A stretch of 64,000 nucleotides of DNA from contig QVOM02000042.1 of NCBI GenBank assembly GCA_003586115.2, forward strand, positions 31,797,679 through 31,861,678. The letters run 5' to 3'. Below are positions 54,430-64,000 of the stretch, in pieces. This stretch comes from Salvator merianae. Taxonomy: Eukaryota; Chordata; Lepidosauria; Squamata; Teiidae. The position numbers were made by a program, and so were the translations under genes. Each line of letters opens with the position of its first letter. The stretch's first letter is position 1. A model generated the notes under the pieces. The model saw only the letters and a program-made list of their open reading frames with translations, ran no database searches and was not told where the DNA came from.

Positions 54430-54660
54430 AATTTTGCAACAAGTGGCTGCATTTATTCATTTATATTTATATTTATAGTTATATTTATCATGCCCTACAC
54501 TCAAAGATCTTAGGGTGGGTCACAATAAATGAAAATGGATTAAATGTGTTGTCCTTCTGATCAAAGGAAGATTTGCTGACATGACATGAGCTTCAAATGA
54601 AGCCTATCAAGTGATATGTAGTGAAGGAGGGAGAAGTGTCTGACAGCCTGCGTTCACTCA
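54430..54660 (-). repeat. LINE/SINE-like AT tail plus unclassified repeat, copy 2
   Basis: 54430-54535 ('tttattcatttatatttatat...atgccctacactcaaagatcttagggtgggt') is the reverse of a common reptile retroposon tail. It runs into the segment shared with 2016-2240 ('gatcaaaggaagatttgctg', 'gcttcaaatgaagcctat'). Together they suggest the 3' end of an old minus-strand element. Confidence 0.45.
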
Positions 54661-54826
54661 CATTAGCTGCTGTTGGTTATCACACTTGGTAAAGATACAC
54701 TAGCTTCTATGCACTTTAATACAAAAAGAAGAAAAATAATAAAGACATCTTGCCAACCTCCTCCAGTTTCATAGATTCCAACACATAAATGGGGAGAGAA
54801 TATAAAGAATACACATATACAATTGC

Positions 54827-55085
54827 CCCTTGATATTTGTGAGGTTTTTATGTGCAGTTTTGCATATTTTCATCTGAGAGTTTCTGAACCTCCTTTGCTG
54901 TTTGTGAGACATAGTGGTAACCAAAGTTGTTTATTCACAGTTTTAGGCATAGGAAATTTTTTAATTATTATTTTATTTTTCTTCAAATAAGAGTAGTCAT
55001 TTTTTTTTTTGTTTCCCCAATACTTATGAGTTTTGAGATTTTCAACATATTGGTGGGATCTAACCCTTGAAAATATTGAGCCTAT
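54827..55085. mobile_element. Possible Tigger/pogo-like fragment
   Basis: CAATTGCCCCTTGATATTTGTGAG after TA resembles a Tigger terminal repeat ('cagt..ccc..ggtat..tgg'). Near 55060, 'cccttgaaaatattgag' may be the mate. Weak; one end only is convincing. Confidence 0.3.
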
Positions 55086-55349
55086 TTAATTTCTAAAATG
55101 TGCATTTGAATAACGTATGCAACCTCACATTTTCCGTACCCTCCCCATATGTTCATGCCCCCAAATAAAGACTTTAATATTGTCCTGATACCCATTTTCC
55201 TTTTCTCAATAGAGACTAAAGTCCTTTGCATACTGATGTTATTCTGGGATAAATCTCAGAATAAGGGCATGGCATCTGCCCAACCAAGATTAACCCAGGA
55301 ACAAGAATAAGTAGGATTGGGTTGCCAGTCAATTGACTGTTCTCCTTAG

Positions 55350-55500
55350 GGCTCAGCTATACCTAAGTCTTAATTCACTTTCAGAGTGAAGGAACACATC
55401 AACAAAGTGACTAGTAGTTTTCCTTCCACATTATCTAACCCAGAAAATCGCCTTTGGGTTAGATAATGTAGAGATAAAACAGTTTATCAAATTGCTAATG
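55350..55500. mobile_element. Palindromic MITE, relative of 16025-16233
   Basis: Shares 'cactttcagagtgaagga', 'agtgactagt' and 'ttatctaaccca' with the element inside the SINE at 16025, and folds through 'acattatctaaccca..tgggttagataatgt'. It begins GGGCTCAGCTATACC directly after TTA. The right end is not defined. Confidence 0.55.
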
Positions 55501-56673
55501 TGAAATTTGAGAAGCTGGTCCATCCCTTTCTAGAACTTGATGAGGAGTTAAAGAAAGTTGTATTGTGCACAAAGGTACAGAAACTAGATGTAAATAAAGT
55601 ATATTATCCATGTTACTTTTTAGTCCATACTTATATGATGCTTGCATCTTTATGCAGTCACATGCGTTCATCTGAATTGGGTGTGAACTAGCAGAAATGC
55701 ATTTGTATGGGTTTGATATATTTGTATAGGGTCTCTTCTCTGTGAACCTGATATCAGAATGGAAAGCTGAACGGAAAATACTAAGACTTTTGAAATTGCA
55801 AAGTCATGCAATTTAAAATAAAATAATATCCAATCCAGACAGGTGGAAGCAAGGTACATGACATGTTCAGTTCATCTGCTGCCACAAAACCATGAATCCC
55901 AGGTAAGTTCACTAGTGCAAAAGATGTTTTACTTATCAAACATTTACTTTAGCTGCAATATCATTCCTTGCAGAAGCCATTTATAAAGACTAAGAATTGA
56001 GCTCCAGGCTTTCTGCACATCATGGTGGGACACTGAGAAGAAATAATTCCGCAAGTTCTATTTATCTTCTGAGGAAACTTCATTAAAATATTAGATTCAG
56101 GCTTCCTATTGCCTACTTACTTCTACTCCTTTAACTAGTGTGAATGATAGGAACCTTGTTCCCATTAATAAAAGACCACAGGTTTTGTGCATTTAAAAAA
56201 TCCACAGGTTTCATAGGTTTTCTGATCATTCTTTGCTTTTTAATGAGATGTACTCTAGTAGGGAGCTCACTAAATTCTACTTTGATTTGATCTTTAAAGA
56301 TCTTGAACTAACATGAAAGACAACTAAGATTTATAGAATCTGATTGTCGGTTGTTACTCATTTGGTATGACATGAAGATATGTTTTGACACAGAATGACA
56401 GAAACACAAAGTAAATGCATAGACTTGCCCAATTCTTTTTCTCATACAATATTGCTTATTTTCAGTTCTGAACATATTATGATGAGAGCATGCACACATA
56501 TCAAGCTGTGGTCAAAATGGCAAAACAAAACACTCTTTCCTCCATTGAAACAAACACCTCATTTGATTTGTGGATCCAGAGTGAAGACAGCTGTGAGAAA
56601 TTCCAGTGAAAGAGTATAATTAAGCTCCAGAGAAGGAACTCAGTAGCAAAAGAATGGAAAATATCACAGAAGA

Positions 56674-56675
<2 letters not shown>
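55501..56675. other. No recognisable feature
   Basis: AT-rich unassigned DNA. Short frames only. Confidence 0.4.
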
Positions 56676-56721
<46 letters not shown>

Positions 56722-56759
56722 TGTGTGTGTCTGTCTGTCTGTCTGTCTGTCTGTGTGTC
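56676..56759 (+). repeat. Compound (CT)n(GT)n(CTGT)n microsatellite
   Basis: Three adjoining simple repeats, with frames on the minus strand reading 'RERERE' and 'HTHTHT'. Confidence 0.95.
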
Positions 56760-57069
56760 TGAAGAACAGAGGTGCCTTGTACTGCTAGACAAGGGCTCAG
56801 TGGCAACACTACTGTAGCCACTGCATCCAAGAAGGGACCGGTGCTGGAACAGGTATGGGTAGAGGTCTATGCCCCCTAATATAGCCTGCATTCTTTTTGC
56901 CACAGCCAGTCACTGAGCATATGCTACTTCCACACAAATCTGGCAATTATCCTAATTTGCAGCAAGGCAGGATTAAGGGTGTCAGGCTAGGCAACAACCT
57001 GTGCTGGCCAGCATGTGTGAGCACAGCTGGAAACCTCTTCCCTTCTGAAAATCTGATTGTGAAACTCCT
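56760..57069. other. No recognisable feature
   Basis: Unassigned. Confidence 0.4.
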
Positions 57070-57151
57070 TTGAAGTTCTTGTGGCACCAGCAAATCTTCC
57101 TTTATTTGACACAGATCAAAGGAGGCCTTGCTGGTGCTACGAGGACTTCAA
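57070..57151 (+). ncRNA. 82-nt imperfect hairpin, pre-miRNA-like (candidate only)
   Basis: 57070-57093 pairs with 57128-57151 over 24 consecutive positions. In + strand RNA, 21 are Watson-Crick and three are G-U wobbles (57077:57144, 57080:57141, 57083:57138). After a 2x2 internal loop, 57096-57103 pairs with 57118-57125 (eight pairs, one G-U), leaving a 14-nt loop. The minus strand would have A-C mismatches at those four sites. It could instead be two inverted fragments of a dispersed repeat, since 'ggtgctac' with 'gac' resembles a common reptile repeat motif. No promoter or expression evidence. Confidence 0.3.
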
Positions 57152-57773
57152 GCTGGCTTTCAGTAAGAGGAGGGTCCTTCAACTACACTTTACCCATGCT
57201 AGTGATCACTAACGATATCAGTATCATGCTGCTGAAACACTTGAAGCTCACCCCCTTGATAATCTCTTCTCTGGGTCAACACAATTTCGCTCACTTAAAC
57301 TTTGACAATGGCTTTCAAAACTCTGCCAAGCATTTCACCCGGGAGGAGAGGCAGACAACATTAGACCTGGCCTCAAATACTCAAATTGTCTTCCATAGTC
57401 TAACTGGGAAAGTGAGATGCAGAAAAAAGAGATGCAGAGTAAAATCCAAAGATCTGAAACTTTGCTCAGGAGCCTAAAATTTCTGTGCAAGTAGAACTCA
57501 CAAGAGGACAGCTAAAAATAAACTGAAGTATTGAGTCCAAGGCAGTTCTTACAGTTGAAAACACACAGGGAACTATATGTTATTAGGGGAACTAATATGT
57601 CCTCAACATGATGAGAGAGAAAACATTGCTATATTTTAATTTAATTCCTGCCTCCCAATGAAGGGAGAATCTTGCCAGAAGCCACCACAAACAACAGGCT
57701 GCCACCAAGAGGTGTTGCTTTTGCGTTTCTGTACAATACCACATCTTGTAGTCAATGTTTATAATGTAACAAA
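57152..57773. other. No recognisable feature
   Basis: Mostly within a 135-codon + frame (57070-57477) that has no motif, no Kozak or splice support and starts inside the hairpin. I treat it as accidental. Confidence 0.35.
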
Positions 57774-58246
57774 GGGCCTTTTTACACTTTCTACCTTAGA
57801 ACAGGATAATTTTACTGTTCTAAGGTGGAACAGACCTCATAGCGTGAAAGCCATTTGCACTGTGAGGCCTTAGACCATGCCAGCAGCAGACTATCAGCAT
57901 TTGTAGAGCACACGCTGGCAGCTGGGGTACAACAGTGGCTTGGTATATGTCCAGCCACTGCTGTGGTACCTGGAAATGCAGCACAACTGCACAGCCATAG
58001 CCACAGTTGTGCTGAGCTGAGCTGCACTACTCTGAATTTGCACCCAGAAGAGGGTGCAAATGTAGTGTACTGGGAGCAGTCCAGCTGCTCTCAGTATAGC
58101 TGTGGAGTATGATTTTTGTGCTCCACAGCAAGTAGCAATAAGGAGCAGCTGTAGTCTGTTCTTGATTGCCAGGGCTTCCATGCAGTGCAGAAGCACTGCA
58201 CTAGTGAGCATCCCAATGCTCACTAGTGTAAAGTGTGAAAATATGC
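57774..58246. mobile_element. 3-bp-TSD MITE, copy I
   Basis: Left end GGGCCTTTTTACACTTTC, right end AAGTGTGAAAATATGC (decayed from GGCCC), flanked by AAA (57771-57773 and 58247-58249). It has both subterminal palindromes: CCTTAGAACAGGATAATT..CTGTTCTAAGG at about 57802-57834, and ACTAGTGAGCATC..ATGCTCACTAGT at 58200-58227. Internal 'gctgtggagta..gtgctccacagc' forms a third stem. Confidence 0.85.
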
Positions 58247-58249
58247 AAA

Positions 58250-59987
58250 AACTGGCACCAATTGAACCATTCTATTACCTAAGTACTCACTTGTCTATCA
58301 GGGAAGGAGGAGAAAAGAAAATGTCAACAGTATCTAGTGGAAAATTGTTTCTGTCACTGTTTGAAGCCCTGGCTTTGAAAAGCCCAGCTATATATGTTTG
58401 CTTATACTCTTGCCCTAAACACACTGAGTGGCAAACTGTGTCTGGCTGCAAGGTTTTGACAGCATCTACACGTAGGCAGCATTGAGTACTTTATAGCAAA
58501 AGTGCTCAGCGTCAACCCATGGAAGGGGCCCGTGATGCCCGCCATGACCCATACCCCATGCCTCGTTCCTCACCTCTTTGAAGCTACCAACTCAACTTCA
58601 AAATCGAATTGCCATATTCAATTGAAAAGGGTCTCTGTCTCAGTGGAAGAAGCCCTAGAAGTGGACGCTTATCAACATGAAGCATTTTGTGCAAAGCAGA
58701 CATCTGTGTTTACATGACAGCAGTGACAGTGGCTGAGAATGGTGGGTTCAAATTGAACTGCACCCCCCCCCCAAGAAAATGTACTGCCATACATTGCCCT
58801 GACACAAATGCTACAAGTGCCCTATACAGTGTCTTTCCCACAGTGCCTTTCCATCACCTTCAGTTACTGTCTCTGCTGCCATGTCTCTTTTTCATATTGG
58901 TAAACATCTACTACCAGGGCCTTTTCACTGCGACGGGGGCGCTTCTCATTTCGATATGCCAACTCTGCCCTGACCATTCTGCTGAAGTGGTTCAGATGAA
59001 ATTTGAACCTTTTCAAGCTTTTTCAATTTTTTTCGAAAGAAAAAGTGATGTTTACTTTTTTAAAAAAGGTGATGTTTACATTGAAAAAAGCCCTTTTAAT
59101 TGGCAAAACCCACAATTAATGTGAATGGGTTCTGGTTCAGTTCGAATTAAAACAGCTTCAGTCAAACAGGAGTGGTGGTGGTTTGGTTTGACCTTGCTTA
59201 TGAAGAATACAACATTCATCAGATTTCATGCCTCTCTGTAAATCGCAATAGAGACATAAGGAATAAGGTAGAGTTGTGAAGGAACTGCAGCTATAGATCA
59301 GTCATAGCAAGCCATCTAGAATTTCTTATTCCAAAGGTCAGCAGATGAATGAGCAGTATCCACTCCTTACATGTGGTGATTTAAAATGAAGTCTTTTCCT
59401 TAGCACAGTTATAGAGAGGAAATGATAACAAGGGTCTGATACATTTTAAGCAAACAGCTCATTCCCTGTACAATGGGTTTTGGTGCACTTATCTCTGTGG
59501 ACCAGTCAGTCTCTGAGAAGCATTTATTTGGAGGGAAGAAAAGATCTTCAAGATCCTCAGTGTGAGGATATAGAATTAAATAGTTTCTATCTGTGCTGGA
59601 GTTACAGACTCATTGGTCACTGCACTTGCTCAGATGTTCTAAGACTTTAATTACATTGCCAATTTTCATGATTCCTGATGCTTGGAGGAAAAGGCAAACA
59701 ATGGTTTTCATACCTTTTTTGCTCCACCCTACTATATTGGTTTTAGGGACTGGTATATCTTTCCTGAATCTTTTTTTTTAAAAAAAAAAGTTTCTTCTAG
59801 CTGTTTCTTCAAGCTTGTCACTGAAACCTAAAAGCCTTTCCAGAACCATAGGGATATCACTGTAGCTTTATTATCTCTTCTCCTTAAATGGGCTATTCTA
59901 CTATTTCATAGAAGTTTAAATGATCAGCTTTATTCATATCCCAAGGCCAATTTACAGAATATACACTAAAAGATATGGAGAAGATTT
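58250..59987. other. Unassigned, with a short C run at 58764-58772
   Basis: A 145-codon + frame (58687-59124) spans low-complexity T/A-rich sequence with no domain signature. 'ggttctggttcagttcgaatt' near 59130 resembles the interior of GAAC-ended hAT MITEs but lacks ends. Nothing firm. Confidence 0.35.
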
Positions 59988-60077
59988 TATTCCACTATAT
60001 TTGGATATTCTGAAATAAAGCATGGATATTCCAGAATATCCATTCTTCATTCTGGAATATCCAAATATAGTGGAATA
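59988..60077. repeat. 90-bp AT-rich palindrome with nested hairpin
   Basis: 59988-60010 and 60055-60077 are perfect 23-bp inverted repeats (TATTCCACTATATTTGG..). The 44-bp loop contains a second inverted repeat, ATGGATATTC (60022-60031) with GAATATCCAT (60034-60043). The word GGATATTC/GAATATCC therefore occurs four times. It is not part of any repeat I recognise elsewhere in the window. Confidence 0.9.
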
Positions 60078-61189
60078 TGTAAGCAACTTCTGGATGCAGC
60101 CACAGCAGCTACTGGAGTGAAACTCCATCTTTAGTATCTCTCCACTGGTAATACTTGGCTTTGATATCAATGCACAAGATATACGTATAAAAGGAAGTAG
60201 CATTTGGTTCACTAACCATCAATAAAAGAAAAGGACTTTGTAAACAAATTGTATGCAACTTTGCTGACATCGTGGCTGTAAAAAATCTATCGTGTTTATG
60301 TCAAAAGGAAAGTAATTTAATTAATTCTGTAGTTAATGATTTGCTAAATTAATACAAATATTCAACCTAACAAATGCCTGTATTGCATTTCTGCTAAAGG
60401 AACAGGAGGAATTAAAAAAATGCATTGAATTGTACAAAATGGGTATTCTTTGACATCATCTGGCTCAATTCATTTGGTATATCAAGGCTTCTTCTATCCA
60501 TTATTGGCTTTCCTGGACAGTACATTAGAAAAAAACTCTTCCCTTTTCTCTTCCAAATTTCTGAAGAAATTGCTTTTCCACTTTGCTCTCATTCCTTCTA
60601 ATACTGATCTCAGATGGTGAATGCCAACAGAAATGGAATCAAATGGGACCACTGAGAAAGTAGAAGTCTGCATTATGCTAGAAATGAGTTTTAAATGGCA
60701 GCTTACAAGCCACAAGCTACTTTTCATGAAGGAATGGCCCTATTGCCTCCTAGCTGCCTTAAGAACTATGTGCTTGCAAAGTAAACCAGTCGGGGTCAGC
60801 TTCCCTAGTTCTTATTCTGCTTTTTAAAGATATCTGGAGGATGCTTTTGAATTAAGCTATATATCTTTTAAACTTACTCATCTGGAGTAGACCTTCTTTT
60901 TCACATCATAACCCTAATTCAGAATGCCATCCACTTTATGTCAGGCATTTGGATTTTGCTCAGACTGCCCTTTTATGAGGAATCATTGCTTCTCTCTCTC
61001 TTTTTCTGTTCTATATACTTCAGTTTATTAGTGGGTTGCTGGAGACAGATAGGTCCAATTCAAGCACTTCAATCCAAGTGCTGCATTGAGTACAAGGTCA
61101 GTTAAAGCAAATGACCTTTGCACATCAATGGATATGTTTGGGAGGCTCATTCACTGCCAGAGAGCATAAGACTCTTGAATAAGGAAGAA
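60078..61189. other. No recognisable feature
   Basis: Unassigned. Frames at 60494-60827 are short. Confidence 0.4.
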
Positions 61190-61238
<49 letters not shown>

Positions 61239-61264
61239 GGAGTAGTAGTAGTAGTAGTAGTAGT
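61190..61264 (+). repeat. Compound (AAT)n-(AGT)n microsatellite
   Basis: About 16 AAT units, then 'agg' and about eight AGT units, the same compound order as 25366-25460. Confidence 0.95.
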
Positions 61265-61910
61265 CCTGTTTTATTTCAAATTGATTTTACTCTATTTGGA
61301 ATTCAAGGAAGTCTTTCTCATGGGACCTTCACCATTTTCATTTTTTTAGACCATTCACTTATACTTCAGCACCCTCTGCTCCTCCTTTTAAAGAGAGATG
61401 AGCAAGTATTTTTGAACAAGTAGATAGAATTCAGGAGAAAGTGCAGTTAGATCATTTATAGCACCTATTCAGTGTGTTTTTAATGGTTTCATAAAAAGCA
61501 AGTAACATTAAAAGTATGTAGGCTAAAATAGATGAAGCTAGAATCCAAGCCTGTGAATTCTATGGACACATATCTGTAAGTCCTAAAGTATCCGGTTAAA
61601 CTTACTGCTGAGTAATTCTCACATACTTTTAATTTTATTCATATATTTATATCCCATCCTACAATCTCATGGCACTCAGGGCCATATGCATAGTTTAAAA
61701 CTCAAATAAAACAAAACCAAACAATGATAAAAGTGTTAAGATACGCCTTTGAAGTCTAAAACCTTAAATTAAGGGAATCCATTCAGCAGAAATATTCCCA
61801 AGTAGATAGGGGAGTTAAGAAATGCTTCCTGAAAGTAGGGAGGGTACCTCAAATCAAGTGGAGGATCATTTTATATATATAAAAAAGGATGCTACTATTG
61901 AAAAAGCAAC
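61265..61910 (-). repeat. Mostly unassigned; retroposon tail at 61622-61740
   Basis: 61622-61690 ('tttattcatatatttatatcccatcctacaatctcatgg..') is the reverse of the common reptile LINE/SINE tail also seen at 54430. The rest carries no recognised feature. Confidence 0.4.
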
Positions 61911-62300
61911 TGGACGTGCATGAACAAGTACTGACAGGTTTGGTCTGCATCATATCAAACCACATGAGTGGTCAAACTGGCTTGTGAGGTTCATTGAGCC
62001 AACCAGATAACTTTTCAAGCCAGCTGATTAGTTCAGGTTTGGTTTAACATAGTTCTCAAAGACCCTGTCTCCTCACCAGCTGCTACATGGATTCCTCTCC
62101 CCCTCTGGCCTGTGTGCTCCGTCCCTGCCTTCATCCTGTACTGTGTCACTGCCTACCCGCAGGCCAGGACACTTCAGAACTCTCTACACACACAGCTGAC
62201 AAGTAACACCCCAGCATGACAATGTTGAGGAGACAAGGAGATCTTTACAAGTCTTGCTGAACATATCCAAATTGAGCCGAGTGAAACATCCCCAATGTCC
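61911..62300. mobile_element. Probable GAAC-ended hAT-like MITE, decayed
   Basis: The left end TGGACGTGCATGAACAAG matches the TAGRGATGTGCATGAAC-type terminus of 24922-25260. A matching 'gagtgaaacatcccca' lies at about 62284-62299. The interior repeats 'ggtttggt', 'caaact' and 'aagccag' words in both orientations. No 8-bp duplication is preserved. Confidence 0.4.
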
Positions 62301-63369
62301 AGGTTAAGTTCACCCCAATTCGTGAAGCTGTCTATCATTTCTCACCTGTCAGCTCCTCTTCCTCCCCCCACCTTTCTTCCTTCAGTTCGTACCTCCCATG
62401 GTACCCAGCAAACTTCTCAAAAGAAACCTCCAAAAACAGCCTAGTGAATCTCCAAAAAGCCTCCAAAAACATTCACTACAACAATCACTTGGACAAATGG
62501 GAAGATCCTAAAGCAGGAGATTGTTGGCACAGGATGGGAAAAGCTTTCGGATATCCAGGTCCAGACCTATTCACAGCTTTATAGAAAAGAACCTGGTCTT
62601 TAATATACTAGTATCACCCAGCACTTCTTTAACAGATATAGTGTGAGCCTCTGGCCAAATTACCTATACTACTATAGCTGCAGCATTTTGTACTAGCAAC
62701 ACTTTTTGAACCAGTGGCAGCCTGCAAGGAGGAGATGTCAACCAGAAACATCTCCCCATGCCACACTGGTTTGTGGCTTTAAAATGAAGAAGCTAAATGT
62801 ATTGCTACAGTAAAATCAATACAAAGTTTATTGATTCACAATGGCACTACTGGGCAAATGTGGGCGGTAACAGTGACAGACAGTCAATGACTTAGAAGCA
62901 GTGGAGCAGAGGGGGACGTGTCAGTTGGAACAGGGGGTTTCATTCCCCTGACCCACATTCTGATGCAAAGCAAATCAGAATACAGTTGAGGAGTTCAAAG
63001 GAAGTGAAAAGGCCATTCAGTTAGTTACGTTTATTAATAAGTCAACATGAGCCTATCAAAAAGTGCATGAAAAATAAAAATAAAAAGAAGTTTTAAAGAA
63101 AGAGTGATCAGAGTAACCAGACACTTGAATAATGTTCATGCACATCTCTACCCTATTGCATTTCTGCTTTCATTTTAATACACTTATATACATTAAAATA
63201 GCATAAATGGAATGTCATCACAGTCCATACTGTAACAAGTGTGTTCTATAGGCTACTATCCACCATACTGCTATAATGCATTTTTACCTATGCTTACTCA
63301 GAATTCACTTGGTAATTAAATGGGCCCTTAATTGTAGGTTTAACTGCTTAGGCAGTGATGACATTTAAA
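62301..63369. other. Unassigned; orphan hAT-like end at 63132-63150
   Basis: ATGTTCATGCACATCTCTA at 63132-63150 is a good right terminus of the same hAT-like family, but I could not pair it with a left end other than 61911, about 1.2 kb away. If 61911-63150 is one element, its interior is non-coding. Confidence 0.35.
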
Positions 63370-63371
63370 TA

Positions 63372-63868
63372 GAGTGGTATCTTGGTACTCAACTGCCTTG
63401 AAACTCATCAAATTTGGTACTCAACACATTTTGATGTGAAAATTTTGTCTTGGTACTCATTGTTTGTTTTGTACTCAATGCGCAAGCTGGAACTTGTCAG
63501 TGCAGGTTGCCTCGTGACTCGCTACCCTTTCCAGCCAAAACAAAGGGTCACGTGTTAGTCACGCGGTAGCTCTTGCCTTGTGCACATCCCCTTGTGGTCT
63601 TATCATGGCTTCTGTGCTCATTTTGTGTATTTAATCTAAGTAGTGTACAGGTATTTATTAATTTTTAGGTTTATTTCCCATGTGAAGTAATGATATACAA
63701 CCTTATCTTTCTACCTATTACCTTAAAAATGTGCCTTGTCTTTGGTTTGAGAACGCATGAAATTTATTTACATTATTCCTTATGGGAAACATTTGTTTGG
63801 GACTCAACATCTTTGGTACTCATCACGCCTCCCAAAACCAATTAATGATGAGTACCAAGGTATGACTG
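63372..63868. mobile_element. Tigger/pogo-like (Tc1-mariner) non-autonomous element
   Basis: Terminal inverted repeats 'agtggtatcttggtactcaac' (left) and the complement of 'agtcataccttggtactcat' (right) enclose ~497 bp. TA precedes the left end, as Tc1/mariner elements require; the right flank reads GA, presumably mutated. The interior 'gaacgcatgaaatttatttacattattccttatggg' wording is typical of Tigger elements. No transposase frame remains. Confidence 0.75.
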
Positions 63869-64000
63869 GATGCATATACAGTACTATAAATAACTGCAGT
63901 CAAAAATATCACCTATCTCAATGTAGGATGCCACTAAGTTTCTCATAACTACACAGCAAAAGGGCACAGACTGCAAGCAGAGAACATATGCAAGTCATCA

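Noticed and set aside
57070..57477. 135-codon + frame beginning at the hairpin
   Set aside because: No motif, no supporting context and its first codons lie in the hairpin stem. Considered accidental.
58687..59124. 145-codon + frame with a hydrophobic segment
   Set aside because: No domain recognised; its second half is T/A-rich low-complexity sequence. There is no evidence for a membrane protein gene.
1..64000. Endogenous retrovirus or LTR element
   Set aside because: I looked for paired direct terminal repeats with TG..CA ends, primer-binding sites and gag/pol motifs other than LINE reverse transcriptase, and found none I could support.

Overview
The window is AT-rich vertebrate DNA with no protein-coding gene that I can support. 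No open frame looks like a host exon. The longer frames are decayed retrotransposon proteins, repeat translations (poly-Leu, poly-Tyr, poly-Asn) or chance frames. There are no rRNA, genuine tRNA, CRISPR or bacterial features. The repeat mix points to a squamate reptile, probably a lizard: CR1 LINEs ending in ATTCTATG repeats, many L2-type LINEs, tRNA-derived SINEs, the foldback repeat related to 'ctacaactcccatcat', abundant hAT-type and 3-bp-TSD miniature transposons, and very many microsatellites. The species call is an inference. The setting is probably intergenic or a long intron.

Layout. 0-9 kb: LINE tails, a miniature transposon inside an L2 3' end (3.8-4.4 kb), and a 1.86-kb hAT-type foldback element whose core has expanded into a ~146-bp minisatellite (6.9-8.8 kb). 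9.4-12.6 kb: a decayed L2 LINE with endonuclease and reverse transcriptase remnants, split by a GC-rich 377-bp hAT MITE. 12.8-32 kb: mostly anonymous DNA with SINEs, a foldback repeat, microsatellites, a deleted L2 copy (27.3 kb) and a clean CR1 3' end (29.0-29.6 kb). 32.6-36.7 kb: an L2 3' end plus a run of MITEs. 37-45 kb: purine tracts, a probable L1 remnant, and a minus-strand CR1 split by an 826-bp foldback insert. 48-54 kb: the densest part, with MITE-in-MITE nesting and an L2 LINE interrupted by both a hAT MITE and a 3-bp-TSD MITE. 54-64 kb: fragments, an RNA-hairpin candidate (57.07 kb), one more MITE, a long AT palindrome (60.0 kb) and a Tigger-like element (63.4-63.9 kb).

The most informative result is a set of internal comparisons. 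At least ten copies of one MITE family share GGGCCTTTTCACACTT-type ends, 3-bp target duplications and two different subterminal palindromes. Three hAT-type insertions have clear 8-bp duplications. Several insertions can be ordered in time by nesting. I found no new gene system. The best candidates for something undescribed are the MITE family itself, the foldback minisatellite and the 82-nt hairpin at 57070-57151.
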